Source: Micromonospora sp. NBC_01699 (GTDB lineage Bacteria > Actinomycetota > Actinomycetes > Mycobacteriales > Micromonosporaceae). Taken from it: a stretch of 64,000 nucleotides of DNA. The translations under genes and the position numbers were made by a program. The notes beneath the pieces are model-generated. The model had not been told where the DNA came from and searched no databases. It saw only the letters and a program-made list of their open reading frames with translations. The stretch spans positions 186,001 through 250,000 of the forward strand of contig NZ_CP109199.1 of NCBI RefSeq assembly GCF_036250065.1. The letters run 5' to 3'. This document shows positions 9,026 to 18,753 of this stretch, one piece after another (position 1 is the stretch's first letter; each line of letters starts with the position of its first letter).

Positions 9026-10195
9026 ATGGACGCCGGACGCAAGCGCGAGCTGGAAGAGAAGGTCTACGCCGGGGAGCGGCTCAGCCGCCAGGACGGTGAG
9101 GACCTCTACGACAGTGACGACCTGGCGTGGCTGGGCCGGTTGGCCCACCACCGTCGGACCGAGGGCAACGGCGACCGGGTGATGTTCAACGTCAACCGGC
9201 ACCTGAACCTGACCAACGTGTGCAGCGCGTCGTGCGCGTACTGCTCGTTCCAGCGCAAGCCGGGCGAGAAGGACGCGTACACGATGCGGATCGAAGAGGC
9301 CGTACGCAAGGCCAAGGAGATGCAGGACGAGCAGCTCACCGAGCTGCACATCGTGAACGGGCTGCACCCGACCCTGCCGTGGCGGTACTACCCGAAGGTG
9401 CTGCGCGAGTTGAAGGCCGCGCTGCCCAACGTGAAGCTGAAGGCGTTCACCGCCACCGAGGTGCAGTGGTTCGAGAAGATCAGCGGCCTGCCGGCGGACG
9501 AGATCCTGGACGAGTTGATCGACGCCGGGCTGGAGTCGCTCACCGGTGGCGGCGCGGAGATCTTCGACTGGGAGGTCCGGCAGCACATCGTCGACCACGC
9601 CTGCCACTGGGAGGACTGGTCGCGGATTCACCGGCTGGCCCACTCGAAGGGTCTGCGTACCCCGTCGACGATGCTCTACGGCCACATCGAGGAGCCCCGG
9701 CACCGGGTCGACCACGTGCTGCGGCTGCGCGAGCTACAGGACGAGACCGGCGGCTTCACGGTCTTCATCCCGCTGCGCTACCAGCACGACTTCGTCGACT
9801 CTGCGGACGGCAAGATCCGTAACCGGATCCAGGCGCGGACCACGATGGCGTCGCCGGCCGAGTCGCTGAAGACCTTCGCCGTCTCCCGGCTGCTGTTCGA
9901 CAACGTGCCGCACGTGAAGTGCTTCTGGGTGATGCACGGGCTGTCGGTGGCGCAGCTGTCGCTCAACTTCGGGGTGGACGACCTGGACGGCTCGGTGGTC
10001 GAATACAAGATCACCCACGACGCCGACTCGTACGGTACGCCGAACACCATGCACCGGGACGACCTGCTGCACCTGATCTGGGACGCCGGTTTCCAGCCGG
10101 TCGAGCGGGACACCCGTTACAACGTGGTCCGGGAGTACGACCGCCCGCCGACCCTGGCCCAGCGCCGGGCGGAGCCGCAGCAGGTCTGGGCCTGA
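9026..10195 (+). CDS. mqnE: Aminofutalosine synthase MqnE (radical SAM)
   Basis: 389 aa. The radical-SAM cluster motif CSASCAYC gives Cys66, Cys70 and Cys73. The motifs FNVNRHLNLTNVC, GGGAEIF and HIEEPRHRVDH are typical of MqnE. The enzyme joins the MqnA product to SAM-derived adenosine, giving 6-amino-6-deoxyfutalosine in the futalosine route to menaquinone. It stands alone here, with divergent or same-strand neighbours of other function, but mqnA (44.6 kb) and mqnC (51.6 kb) are in the same window. ATG start after GGAAGGGACGGG. Confidence 0.93.
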   Translation: MDAGRKRELEEKVYAGERLSRQDGEDLYDSDDLAWLGRLAHHRRTEGNGDRVMFNVNRHLNLTNVCSASCAYCSFQRKPGEKDAYTMRIEEAVRKAKEMQDEQLTELHIVNGLHPTLPWRYYPKVLRELKAALPNVKLKAFTATEVQWFEKISGLPADEILDELIDAGLESLTGGGAEIFDWEVRQHIVDHACHWEDWSRIHRLAHSKGLRTPSTMLYGHIEEPRHRVDHVLRLRELQDETGGFTVFIPLRYQHDFVDSADGKIRNRIQARTTMASPAESLKTFAVSRLLFDNVPHVKCFWVMHGLSVAQLSLNFGVDDLDGSVVEYKITHDADSYGTPNTMHRDDLLHLIWDAGFQPVERDTRYNVVREYDRPPTLAQRRAEPQQVWA

Positions 10196-10324
10196 TTCAG
10201 CCCACCGGCTGGATGATCACGTAGATGTGGTCGTTCGGTCCACGCCCCGCCGTTCATCTGTTGTGTGTCCGGCGGGTGGACGTGATTGCTCCGGTGGTCG
10301 CCGCGGGTGAATAGACCCGTCGGT

Positions 10325-11056
10325 GTGAATCGACCCGGAACCCGCCTCCTCTCCGCCGCTCTCTCGACGGCCGTGGCTGCCGTGGCCTGCCTGCTCGCGG
10401 CAGGGCCGGCGGCCGCCGCGCCGCTGGGCACCGTACGGCTGTCGCAGACCAGCGGCACCGTCGACGCGACACCGATCTTCGCCACCGCGACCGCCTCCGG
10501 GGCCTGCCCCACCGGTTACGGCAGCAACGCGCAGGTACGCATCGGCCCGCCGGCCGGTCCGTTCGCCAACGTGGCCAAGCCGCTGAGCGCCGGTGGCTAC
10601 GACCGGACCGCGGTCTCCGCCCAGCCGAACCGCTCGTTCCTCACCGCGCTCGGCAACACCCCGCCGGTCGACGGCGAGTGGTGGGTGGTGGTCGAGTGCT
10701 TCAGCGAGACCCTCGGCATGCACCCGGACCGGTTCGTCACGCCGATCACCGTCTCCGGCCGGCAGTGGCGGGTCGGTGCACCGGCCGGTGGTGCGCCGGT
10801 GGGCGGCCCCGAGCCGTCGGCGTCGGGCGCGGCGGGAGTGACCGACCCGTCCGCCACACCGCCGGCCGCGTCCCCGGGCACCGAACCGGCGGTCACCGGA
10901 ACGATCGAGCCCCGGCTGACCGGTGGCTTCCGGATCGGGTCCGCGTCGTTCGCCAACGTCTGGTGGATTCTGGGGCTGGTCGGCGTACTCGCGGTGGTCG
11001 GTGCCGTGTCGCTGGCCGCCCGCCGCCGGCCCTCCGGCGGTACGCGGCTCCGGTAG
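10325..11056 (+). CDS. Secreted surface protein with new 'EWWV' domain and C-terminal membrane anchor
   Basis: 243 aa from GTG 10325; the frame is open to TTG 10286. I chose 10325 because it gives a signal peptide aligned with two paralogues in this locus. After signal cleavage (AAAAP, about 32), residues about 33-150 form a domain shared with the proteins at 20012 and 23718: LG-x-V-x-LS, CPTGYG, RIGxPxGxxAN, GGYD, then GEWWVVVECFSETLG and W-R-V. A Pro/Ala linker and a C-terminal transmembrane helix with RRR follow (about 212-238). There is no LPXTG. First gene of the Pst/WxL surface locus. Domain function unknown. Confidence 0.75.
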   Translation: MNRPGTRLLSAALSTAVAAVACLLAAGPAAAAPLGTVRLSQTSGTVDATPIFATATASGACPTGYGSNAQVRIGPPAGPFANVAKPLSAGGYDRTAVSAQPNRSFLTALGNTPPVDGEWWVVVECFSETLGMHPDRFVTPITVSGRQWRVGAPAGGAPVGGPEPSASGAAGVTDPSATPPAASPGTEPAVTGTIEPRLTGGFRIGSASFANVWWILGLVGVLAVVGAVSLAARRRPSGGTRLR

Positions 11057-11367
11057 CGATTCTTCGAGCTTCTTCCTATTCGCTCCGTAAAACGTCGCCG
11101 GTGGGATTAGTTCGGGGACCTAATCCGCCTTTATCCATCCGTGCTGACGGCCGCTCCGCCAATCGGTGATCGATCTTGGACGAAAGCATGACATGGAAAT
11201 ACGTGTTGTTCATGTGCTGCACGTCTGGCGTGAGCGGATGACGGCTTACGCGGTCACCGGTCGTGTCGACGCTGTCCCAGCAGCTGGCCTTTGGGGAGGC
11301 GGTCAAGGCGGGCAACCGTACGCGGACCTCGTGTACGAGCCCGCCAGCAGCTATGGAAGGGATCAGG
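11057..11367. other. 311-bp intergenic region before the Pst-like operon
   Basis: Relatively AT-rich for this genome. It holds a possible terminator at 11104-11126 and probably the promoter of the downstream operon. I saw no Pho-box-like direct repeats of GTTCAC. No gene seen. Confidence 0.4.
11104..11126 (+). terminator. Hairpin GGATTAG/CTAATCC
   Basis: A 7-bp perfect stem (11104-11110 with 11120-11126) around a 9-nt loop, 48 nt after the stop of the surface-protein gene. Plausible terminator or attenuator. Confidence 0.4.
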
Positions 11368-11886
11368 GTGCAGCGTCCACGCTTCGTGTTCCTTGCCGCG
11401 CCGATGCCCGAAAGTCAGGGCGGACCGACGGCGGAGGGCATCCTCTGGATGTTGGTTTCGCCCAACAACCGACAGCTCGGTCGAGGGACCAGGTATCACG
11501 AGGTCTACGCCGATTGTCGGCAGTCGGTGCTCGACCTACAGGGCAATTTCGACCGAATCAAAACCACCGAGACGTCGGTCGAACGGACCGGGCAGTGGAT
11601 CTGGCGTATCGACATCGACCGCACCACCATCGCCGTCTCCAGCCGGTCGTACCTGCGTGCCCGTGAGTGCACGTACAACCTGGACCGTTTCCTGGAGGCG
11701 GTGCCGCAGGCCGAGATCGTGGCCGGGGCACGCAGCGCCCGGCGGGGGCGGCCCCGGCCGGTGGCGGCGGAACCCCTGCCGGAGGCTCGGGTCCGCTCGC
11801 TCGGCCGCCGGCTGGCGCCCGCCCCGCTGACCCCGACGTACCGGCCGACGAACCGGGTCACCGGCGGAATGCGGGACGCCGGCTGA
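11368..11886 (+). CDS. Conserved hypothetical protein, YegP/DUF1508-like
   Basis: 172 aa. The GTG at 11368 is preceded by GGAAGG; an in-frame ATG at 11353 is the alternative. There is no signal peptide. The segment QWIWRIDIDRTTIAVSSRSYLRARECTYNL (about 85-115) resembles the strand-strand-helix unit of DUF1508/YegP proteins (W-x-x-x-D-G-x-x-I-A-x-S-S-x-x-Y). The last about 60 residues are basic and disordered. Its stop overlaps the PstC start (TGATG), so it is the first gene of the transporter operon and may be a cytosolic partner of it. Function unknown. Confidence 0.6.
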   Translation: MQRPRFVFLAAPMPESQGGPTAEGILWMLVSPNNRQLGRGTRYHEVYADCRQSVLDLQGNFDRIKTTETSVERTGQWIWRIDIDRTTIAVSSRSYLRARECTYNLDRFLEAVPQAEIVAGARSARRGRPRPVAAEPLPEARVRSLGRRLAPAPLTPTYRPTNRVTGGMRDAG

Positions 11887-12941
11887 TGGTCGTCACCGTT
11901 ACGCCCCCGCCGACCACCCGACCGCCCCGGTCGGAGGGGCCCGAGGATCGTCCGCGCCGGATCCGGTTGCGGCGCGGTCCGTCGGACCTGGTGTTCCGTG
12001 GCGTCGCCCGGACCGGTGGCCTGGTCGTACTGGCGATCATGCTGCTGGTCGGGACCTTCCTGACCATCGAGGCGCTGCCCGCCGTACGGCTGGCCGGGTT
12101 CCGGTTCCTCACCACCCAGGCATGGGACCCGGCGGGCAACAACTTCGGGGTGGCCGGCGTACTCGTCGGCACGGTGCTGATCGGGCTGGTCGCGGTCAGC
12201 GTCGCGGTGCCGCTCGCGGTCGGCACCTCGCTCTACATCTCCGAGTACGCCCCGCGCCGGATCCGGCCGGTGCTGGTCAACCTGGTGGACCTGATGGCCG
12301 CCGTGCCGAGCGTGGTCTACGGCATCTGGGGTCTCTACCTCCTGCAACCGCGCCTGCTCGTCGACGGTGACCAGGGCAACGGGCTGCCCCGCTGGCTGAC
12401 CACGTACTTCGGTTGGATCCCGCTGTTCCAGGTGGACGGGTACGACCCCCGCGACCCGATGTCCAGCCCGACCGCGCTCACCGCGTCGACCTTCGTCGCC
12501 GGGCTGGTGGTCGCGATGATGGTCACCCCGATCGTCGCCTCGGTGATGCGCGAGGTGTTCTCCCAGGCACCGGTCGGCGAGCGGGAGGGCGCCTTCGCGC
12601 TCGGCGCCACCAGGTGGGGAATGATCCGCGCGGTCGTGCTGCCGTTCGGACGCGGCGGCATGGTCGGCGGCACCATGCTGGGCCTCGGCCGGGCACTGGG
12701 CGAGACGATCGGGGTCTTCCTCGTCATCTCCATGGTCTACGTCATCCAGCCGCACATCCTCCAGAACGGTGGCGGGTCGATCTCGGCCCTGATCGCGCTG
12801 CGCTACTCCGAGGACGCGGGCGTTGGCCTGGCCGGGCTGATGGCGGCCGGTCTGGTGCTCTTCGTCATGACCCTGATCGTCAACTTCGGCGCCGGGCTGA
12901 TCATCAGCCGCAGTCGATCCGGCGCGTCGAGCGACGCGTGA
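11886..12941 (+). CDS. pstC: PstC-like phosphate ABC transporter permease
   Basis: 351 aa. After a Pro/Arg-rich cytosolic start (about 1-35) come six predicted membrane helices. The permease coupling loop EGAFALGATRWGMIRAVVLP (about 235-255) and the PstC-type MAAVPSVVYGIWGLY segment are clear. Forms a heterodimeric channel with the next gene product. Coupled to the gene before it (TGATG), with an 11-bp gap after it. Whether the substrate is inorganic phosphate is not settled by the sequence, because the associated binding proteins are unusual. Confidence 0.85.
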   Translation: MVVTVTPPPTTRPPRSEGPEDRPRRIRLRRGPSDLVFRGVARTGGLVVLAIMLLVGTFLTIEALPAVRLAGFRFLTTQAWDPAGNNFGVAGVLVGTVLIGLVAVSVAVPLAVGTSLYISEYAPRRIRPVLVNLVDLMAAVPSVVYGIWGLYLLQPRLLVDGDQGNGLPRWLTTYFGWIPLFQVDGYDPRDPMSSPTALTASTFVAGLVVAMMVTPIVASVMREVFSQAPVGEREGAFALGATRWGMIRAVVLPFGRGGMVGGTMLGLGRALGETIGVFLVISMVYVIQPHILQNGGGSISALIALRYSEDAGVGLAGLMAAGLVLFVMTLIVNFGAGLIISRSRSGASSDA

Positions 12942-12951
12942 GGAGATCCCG

Positions 12952-14253
12952 GTGAGTACCAGTTCAGCCGCCACCGTCGACCGGGACACCCCGGTCGACA
13001 CCCCGGCCCCGGCGACCACTCTGCCGGTCCGGCCGGACGGGCAGCCAGTGGGCGAGCAGCGGCGCGGCACGGGCGGCGTACGGCGTACCGATGTGTTCGC
13101 CGGCGTCGGCGCGGCGGTGTCCGCGCTCAGCCTGACCACGGTGATCTTCGCCCAGTTCGCGCCGTTCGACGGGGCGCTCGGTTTCGTGGTGCTCGCCTAT
13201 GTCACGTTCGTCGCCAGCTACCTGCTGCTGGTCTCGCTGGACGAGTCCGGCCCGGCGGTACGCGACCGGCTGGCCGGTGTCCTCGTACACAGCCTCGCCT
13301 TCCTGCTGCTGCTGGCGCTGGTGGTGGTGGTCGGGTTCACCTTCTGGCGGGGCCGGCAGGCGCTGTCCTACTCGAACTTCTACCTGGAGGACCTGCGGCT
13401 GACCGGCCCGTTGCAGCCGTTGAGCGTCGGCGGCATCCGGCACGCCGTGGTCGGCACGCTGGAGCAGATCAGCATCGCGCTGGCGATCACCGTGCCGCTC
13501 GGGGTCGTCGCCGCCGTCTTCCTCAGCGAACTGCCCGGCCCGTTCAGCCGGTTCGTCCGGACCATCGTCGAGGCGATGACCGCGCTGCCGTCGATCGTCG
13601 CCGGGCTGTTCATCTACGCCACGGTCATCCTCAGCCTCGGGGTCAACCTGTCCGGCTTCGCCGCCTCGCTGGCACTGAGCGTGATGATGCTGCCGATCAT
13701 CATCCGGGCCGCCGACGTGGTGATCCGGCTGGTGCCGGGCACGCTGCGCGAGGCGTCGCTGGCCCTCGGCGCGTCCCAGTGGCGGACCATCTGGCACGTG
13801 GTGCTGCCGACCGCCCGGTCCGGCATCACCACCGCGGTCATCCTCGGCACCGCCCGTGGCATCGGCGAGACCTCACCGGTGCTGCTCACCGCCGGCTTCA
13901 CCGCGAGCACGAACTTCGACCCGACCAACAACCCGCAGGTGTCGCTGCCGCTGGTCACGTTCGAGCTGGCCAAGCAGGGCGACCAGGGCATGATCTCGCG
14001 GGCCTTCGGGGCCGCCGCCGTACTGATGGCGCTGGTCCTGTTCCTGTTCGTGCTGGCCCGACTCTTCGGCGGCAAGGCACCCGGCCAGCTCAGCCGCAGG
14101 CAGCGCCAACGCCGGGTCCGGACCTCCCGGCGCGACGCGCGACGGTTCGCCGCCCGCCAGCGCGCCCGCGACGCCGCCCACGCCGAACCGGTGGACGTGC
14201 CGGTCGGCGATCTCGTCGAAACCCTCGGCAGTGACAAGAGGTTGGATCAATGA
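12952..14253 (+). CDS. pstA: PstA-like phosphate ABC transporter permease with extra N-terminal helices
   Basis: 433 aa, longer than the usual about 290-300. The first about 45 residues are polar, followed by two extra hydrophobic segments before the canonical PstA region. The coupling loop EASLALGASQWRTIWHVVLP and the PstA-type MTALPSIVAGLFIY and GTARGIGETSPVLLTAGF are present. The C-terminal tail is long and Arg-rich. GTG start with GAGGAG. Stop overlaps the next start (ATGA). Confidence 0.87.
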   Translation: MSTSSAATVDRDTPVDTPAPATTLPVRPDGQPVGEQRRGTGGVRRTDVFAGVGAAVSALSLTTVIFAQFAPFDGALGFVVLAYVTFVASYLLLVSLDESGPAVRDRLAGVLVHSLAFLLLLALVVVVGFTFWRGRQALSYSNFYLEDLRLTGPLQPLSVGGIRHAVVGTLEQISIALAITVPLGVVAAVFLSELPGPFSRFVRTIVEAMTALPSIVAGLFIYATVILSLGVNLSGFAASLALSVMMLPIIIRAADVVIRLVPGTLREASLALGASQWRTIWHVVLPTARSGITTAVILGTARGIGETSPVLLTAGFTASTNFDPTNNPQVSLPLVTFELAKQGDQGMISRAFGAAAVLMALVLFLFVLARLFGGKAPGQLSRRQRQRRVRTSRRDARRFAARQRARDAAHAEPVDVPVGDLVETLGSDKRLDQ

Positions 14254-15953
14254 CTGGACGCATCCTCGGCCGCCCGGCCGGCGTGACCCGCCGGCTGGCT
14301 CGTGTTGTCGCCGCGACCGCGGCGATGGTGCTGGTCGGCATTCTGGCGCCGGCCGTACCGGCGGCGCCCGCGCTGGCCAGGGCTGCCCCGCAGTACGTGC
14401 AGATCAACGGTGGTGGGTCGACCTGGAGTGGTCGGGCGATCGACCAGTGGCGGCGGGAGATCCTGGTCCGCAAGGGCATCAACGTCAGCTACGCGCAGTC
14501 CGGCTCGACCACCGGCCGGTCCACGTTCGCCGAGGCGACCGTCGATTTCGGCGTCTCGGAAATCCCGTACGGGACGAAGGACTCGTTCCAGACCCCGGAT
14601 TTCGCCCCGTCGCGCCGGTACGCGTACATGCCGATCGTCGCCGGTGGCACCTCGTTCATGTACAACCTGAAGATCGGTGGCCGTCGGGTGACGAACCTGC
14701 GGCTGTCCGGCGAGGTGATCGCCAAGATCTTCACCGGTGTGATCAAGCGGTGGAACGATCCGGCGATCAGGGCCGACAATCCGGGGCTGAACCTGCCCGC
14801 CCGGGCCATCGTCCCGGTGATCCGGCAGGACAGCTCGGGCACCAGCGCCCAGTTCACCCTCTGGATGAGCAAGCAGTACCCGGCGATCTGGAACGCGTAC
14901 TGCCGCAAGTGGGGAAAGCCGTCGCCGTGCAGCCCCACCTCCAGCTACCCGATGAACGCCAGCGAGGGTTTCATCGGGCAGAGCCTCTCCCAGGGCGTGG
15001 CCGGGTACGTCTCGCAGAGCAACGCCGAGGGCGCGATCACCTACGTCGAGTACTCGTACGCGAAGGACGCCCGGTTCCCGGTCGCCAAGGTGCTGAACCA
15101 GGCCGGCTACTACGTCGAGCCGACCGCCTCCAACGTCGCCGTCGCGCTGACCAAGGCCCGGATCAACCCGAGGCAGGGACCGGACTTCCTGACCCAGATC
15201 CTCGATGACGTGTACAGGTTCAACGACCCGCGTACGTACCCGCTGTCGTCGTACTCGTACATGATCATCCCGGTTGACCAGGTCCAGCTCAACATGACCG
15301 AGGACAAGGGCTACACGCTCGCCGAGTTCGCCTACTACTTCCTCTGCGAGGGCCAGCAGCAGGCCGAGGACCTCGGTTACTCGCCGCTGCCGAAGAACCT
15401 GGTCGACGCCGCCATCAACCAGGTCCACCGGATTCCCGGCGGGGTGGACCGGAACATCGACGTGGTCGGCTGCAACAACCCGACCTTCGACCGCAACGGC
15501 ACCAACACCCTGCTCACCAAGGCCCCCCAGCCGTCATCCTGTGACAAACGCGGGCCGACGCAGAACCCGGCCGGCACCGCGGGCGCCCGCGACGAGACCC
15601 CGGTCCTGCCGGCCGCCGCCTGCGGCGGGAACACCAGCGGCGGCACCGCCCAGCCGGGTGCTACCGGCGGGCCCGCCGCCAGCGCCGGCCCCACCGCCTC
15701 GGCCGGACCGATCGACCCGGACACCGGTCTGCCGACCGGCACCGGCACCGGCAGTGGAAGCGGCAGCGGCGACGGCGGTGCGGAGCAGGTGCTGGCGGTG
15801 CCGGTGTCGCTCGACGGCGAGGGCGGCTGGCGGCTGCGGCACACCATGATGCTGCTCGCCGGCGTGCTGCTGGTCGGACTGGTCGTCGGACCGCCACTGC
15901 TGTCCAACACGCTGCGGCGCGGTCGCGACTCGGACACCGGGAGCCACCGGTGA
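14250..15953 (+). CDS. pstS: Membrane-anchored PstS-like substrate-binding protein
   Basis: 567 aa. Signal peptide about 1-45. The binding domain (about 48-400) contains GGGSTWSGRAIDQW, SGSTTGRSTF, FTGVIKRWNDPAI and VIRQDSSGTSAQFT; the last includes the SGT phosphate-contact loop of PstS proteins. An Ala/Gly/Pro-rich linker and a C-terminal transmembrane helix with RRGR follow, so it is tethered to the membrane from outside by its C-terminus rather than as a lipoprotein (no lipobox). Coupled to pstA and to the next gene (GTGA). Presents substrate to the PstC/PstA channel. Confidence 0.82.
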   Translation: MTGRILGRPAGVTRRLARVVAATAAMVLVGILAPAVPAAPALARAAPQYVQINGGGSTWSGRAIDQWRREILVRKGINVSYAQSGSTTGRSTFAEATVDFGVSEIPYGTKDSFQTPDFAPSRRYAYMPIVAGGTSFMYNLKIGGRRVTNLRLSGEVIAKIFTGVIKRWNDPAIRADNPGLNLPARAIVPVIRQDSSGTSAQFTLWMSKQYPAIWNAYCRKWGKPSPCSPTSSYPMNASEGFIGQSLSQGVAGYVSQSNAEGAITYVEYSYAKDARFPVAKVLNQAGYYVEPTASNVAVALTKARINPRQGPDFLTQILDDVYRFNDPRTYPLSSYSYMIIPVDQVQLNMTEDKGYTLAEFAYYFLCEGQQQAEDLGYSPLPKNLVDAAINQVHRIPGGVDRNIDVVGCNNPTFDRNGTNTLLTKAPQPSSCDKRGPTQNPAGTAGARDETPVLPAAACGGNTSGGTAQPGATGGPAASAGPTASAGPIDPDTGLPTGTGTGSGSGSGDGGAEQVLAVPVSLDGEGGWRLRHTMMLLAGVLLVGLVVGPPLLSNTLRRGRDSDTGSHR

Positions 15954-18568
15954 CGACAACGACGCCGACCCGCCGGCTTTCCCGCCGGGCCGCGGCGCTC
16001 GCGGTGCTGCTGGTCGCCATCGGTACGCTCGCCGCCGTACCGCCGGCGGCCCGGCCGGCCCGCGGCGCGGTCATCACCGACGCCGGCCCCGGTGACGTCG
16101 CCGGGTCGGCGGTCACCGTGCACGGCCGCAAGCAGGGGTTCGAGGACTTCACCGGGCTCGCGGTGACCGTGTCACAAACCCGCGAGCTGGCCAACCAGGC
16201 GGTCACGGTCTCCTGGACGGGTGCGACGCCGACCCCGCAACGGCCGCTCGGCGTCGACTTCCTCCAACTCATGCAGTGCTGGGGAAACCCGGACGACCCG
16301 AACGACCCCGACGGGCTGGCATTCCGCGAAACCTGCCAGTTCGGCATGAACCTCGACGCGCCCGCGCGTCCGGGCTCGGAGGGCGGCACCCAGCCCACCA
16401 GCAACCTCGCCGGGCGGCGCAGTCTGGAGTGGAGCGTCCCGAGCGACTACCCGGGCCGCGACGGCGACGAGATCCTGCCCGGCGACGCCCGGATGGTCCC
16501 GTTCCGTACGGTGGCCGGCGAGCGCAGCCGGGACGGCAGCGCCGCTGGGCCCTACCGGGAGGTGCCGGTCCCGAACAACCCCGGCGTCACCCGCCCCGAA
16601 ACCGATGTCGACGTGCTGCGGGAGTACTTCTCCGAAGCGTCGACAAACGAGTACCCGTACGCGGTCACGGCGGCGGACGGCACCGGTCGGGCCGTCTTCG
16701 AGGTGCAGAACGCCAACCTCTCCCGCCACCTCGGCTGCGGCGCCGGTTACACCGTGAACAGCGAGAACCGTCCGTCGAGGCCCTGCTCCCTGGTGATCGT
16801 GCCGCGCGGGCACCACCAGCCGTACACCGGCGAGGACGTCTCCCGTACCGGATCGGTGCACGGCAGCCCGTTCGTCCCGTCGCTGTGGCAGCACCGGATC
16901 GTCGTACCGCTGGAGTTCCAGCCTGTCGCGGAACCCTGCTCGGGCGGACCGGCGGCCCGGCGGATCAACGGCGCCGAGGTTGCCGCCCTGGCCCTCACCT
17001 CGTGGCGGCCCTCGGTCTGCACCAACGCCGGCCCGAACTTCAGCTACACCGTGGTTGGCGACTTCGAGGCGGCGGACCAGCTCCGCAGCGCCTCCGAGTC
17101 CGCACCGGGCCTGGTGCTCAGCGGCGACCCGATGGTGACCACCGCCGCCGAGCCGGCGCTCGTGCACGCGCCGGTGACGCTGAGCAGCATCGTGATCGCG
17201 ACGAACGTCGACGTCAACCTGGTCGACCCGAACGAGGCCAACGGGCCCATCCCACCCGAGGTGGCGGCCCAGCGCGGACTGGCGCTGAGCGACCTGAGGC
17301 TCACGCCGCGCCTGCTGGCCAAACTGCTCACCCAGAGCTACCTGCTCGACGCGAAGTCCGGTGTGCCGGCGACAAACCCGCAGAGCATCCGGTACGACGA
17401 GGAGTTCCTCACCCTCAACCCGCTGTTCCGCTACTGGGACGCAAAGAAGTCGGCCACCCTGAACGGCCTGATGTTCTCGTACGGCAGCACGGTGGCCGCC
17501 CGCGAGGTCTGGCGCTGGCTGTGGAGCGACCAGGAGGCCCGCGCCTGGCTACAGGGCAACGCCGACGAGGACCGGATGGTGATCAACGAGGCGTACCGGG
17601 GGGTCTTCGCCGGTGGGCTGCCCGAGTCGTTCCCCAAGCTCGACTCCGCCTGCACCTCGGAGATCGACCCGCTCGGCGAGGAGCACACGCACTGCGGGAT
17701 CGACCTGCGGCCGTACCTCACGTCGATGGGGGAGTCGGCGTTGCAGACGCTGCGGGCGGACGTGAAGGGAACCAGTTCGTTCTTCAACCGGTTGAGCACG
17801 TCGACCAGCTACGGCTACGAGAAGATCCCGCGCCAGTCGGTCGGCACCCGGTTCGCGATGTCGGTGACCGACTCCGCCTCCGCCGGCCGGTACGGGCTCG
17901 CCACCGCCCAACTCTGCAAGCCCCGACGGGACACGATCGGAACCCTCTTGGCGTCGACCGACTGCCGGGGCGCGACCAGTGCGGCGATGACCACCGCCGC
18001 GTCCACCGCCGTCGACAGCCGGGTCAGCGGGGTACGGGTGATCGACCCGGTGAAGGCCTGGTCGGCACCGGGCGCGTACCCGTTGACCACGGTGACGTAC
18101 GCGATCGGCGACACCACCGACCCGGCCGAGGCCCGCCGGGACTACGCCAGGCTGCTGCGGTACGCCGTCGGCGCGGGCCAGCAGTCGGGACCCGACATCG
18201 GCCAACTGCCCGCCGGTTACGTACCGCTCCCCGCCGGCCTGCGCGAGCAGGCGATGGTCGCGGCCGACCGGCTGGAGCACCCGGCGGCGCCGACCACCGC
18301 CGAGCCGACCTCGTCACCGGCCGGTGCGGGTGCCACCGCGCCGGCCACCGTGCCGAACGTCGGCAACCCGCCTTCGCCGGTCGCGACGCCCGCGCCGAGC
18401 CGGCCGGCGTCGGCGATGCCGGTGGCCCGGTCGACGCCGGGCAGCCCGCTGGGGTCGGTTCGCTATCTGCTCGTCGCCGTCCTGCTGCTCGGCCTCGTCG
18501 GCGGAGTGGCCGGTCCGATTCTGCAACGACTCGCCACCCGGTCCACCCCGTCGAATGGCGCGAAATGA
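15950..18568 (+). CDS. Large (872-aa) PstS-related surface protein with C-terminal membrane anchor
   Basis: Signal peptide about 1-40. The long ectodomain has features of the PstS fold: VTLSSIVIATNVDVN, then LRLTPRLLAKLLTQSYL, and near the end YPLTTVTYAI...LLRYAVGAGQ...QLPAGYVPLPAGLR, which matches the final helices of large actinobacterial PstS proteins. I do not see a clear SGT phosphate loop. Many Cys residues probably form disulphides outside the cell. A Pro/Ala linker and a transmembrane helix (about 840-862) end the protein. GTG start overlapping the stop of the preceding PstS-like gene. Either a second binding protein or a scaffold that has lost ligand binding. Confidence 0.65.
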   Translation: MTTTTPTRRLSRRAAALAVLLVAIGTLAAVPPAARPARGAVITDAGPGDVAGSAVTVHGRKQGFEDFTGLAVTVSQTRELANQAVTVSWTGATPTPQRPLGVDFLQLMQCWGNPDDPNDPDGLAFRETCQFGMNLDAPARPGSEGGTQPTSNLAGRRSLEWSVPSDYPGRDGDEILPGDARMVPFRTVAGERSRDGSAAGPYREVPVPNNPGVTRPETDVDVLREYFSEASTNEYPYAVTAADGTGRAVFEVQNANLSRHLGCGAGYTVNSENRPSRPCSLVIVPRGHHQPYTGEDVSRTGSVHGSPFVPSLWQHRIVVPLEFQPVAEPCSGGPAARRINGAEVAALALTSWRPSVCTNAGPNFSYTVVGDFEAADQLRSASESAPGLVLSGDPMVTTAAEPALVHAPVTLSSIVIATNVDVNLVDPNEANGPIPPEVAAQRGLALSDLRLTPRLLAKLLTQSYLLDAKSGVPATNPQSIRYDEEFLTLNPLFRYWDAKKSATLNGLMFSYGSTVAAREVWRWLWSDQEARAWLQGNADEDRMVINEAYRGVFAGGLPESFPKLDSACTSEIDPLGEEHTHCGIDLRPYLTSMGESALQTLRADVKGTSSFFNRLSTSTSYGYEKIPRQSVGTRFAMSVTDSASAGRYGLATAQLCKPRRDTIGTLLASTDCRGATSAAMTTAASTAVDSRVSGVRVIDPVKAWSAPGAYPLTTVTYAIGDTTDPAEARRDYARLLRYAVGAGQQSGPDIGQLPAGYVPLPAGLREQAMVAADRLEHPAAPTTAEPTSSPAGAGATAPATVPNVGNPPSPVATPAPSRPASAMPVARSTPGSPLGSVRYLLVAVLLLGLVGGVAGPILQRLATRSTPSNGAK

Positions 18569-18753
18569 CCGCCGGGAGCGCGGCACCAATTCGCGGGTCT
18601 TTGTTCATCCGGCCTAAGTGTTGGCGAGATACAGCACCGCAAAACGTTTGTCTGAGCGCGGTTTCGCCGGTCCGAACAGGAACGCCACGATGACTCCGGC
18701 CCGCCTGGCATGGAGGCGAGCTTGAGTATCTTGCCCGCAGAAAGGGACAACTC

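Noticed and set aside
11057-11367. Possible PhoP (Pho-box) repeats before the Pst-like operon
   Set aside because: No GTTCAC-type direct repeats were found, so phosphate control cannot be claimed from sequence.
11505-13139. 544-codon minus-strand ORF opposite pstC
   Set aside because: Composition is His/Asp/Arg/Gln-rich shadow sequence, while pstC on the plus strand has clear permease motifs.
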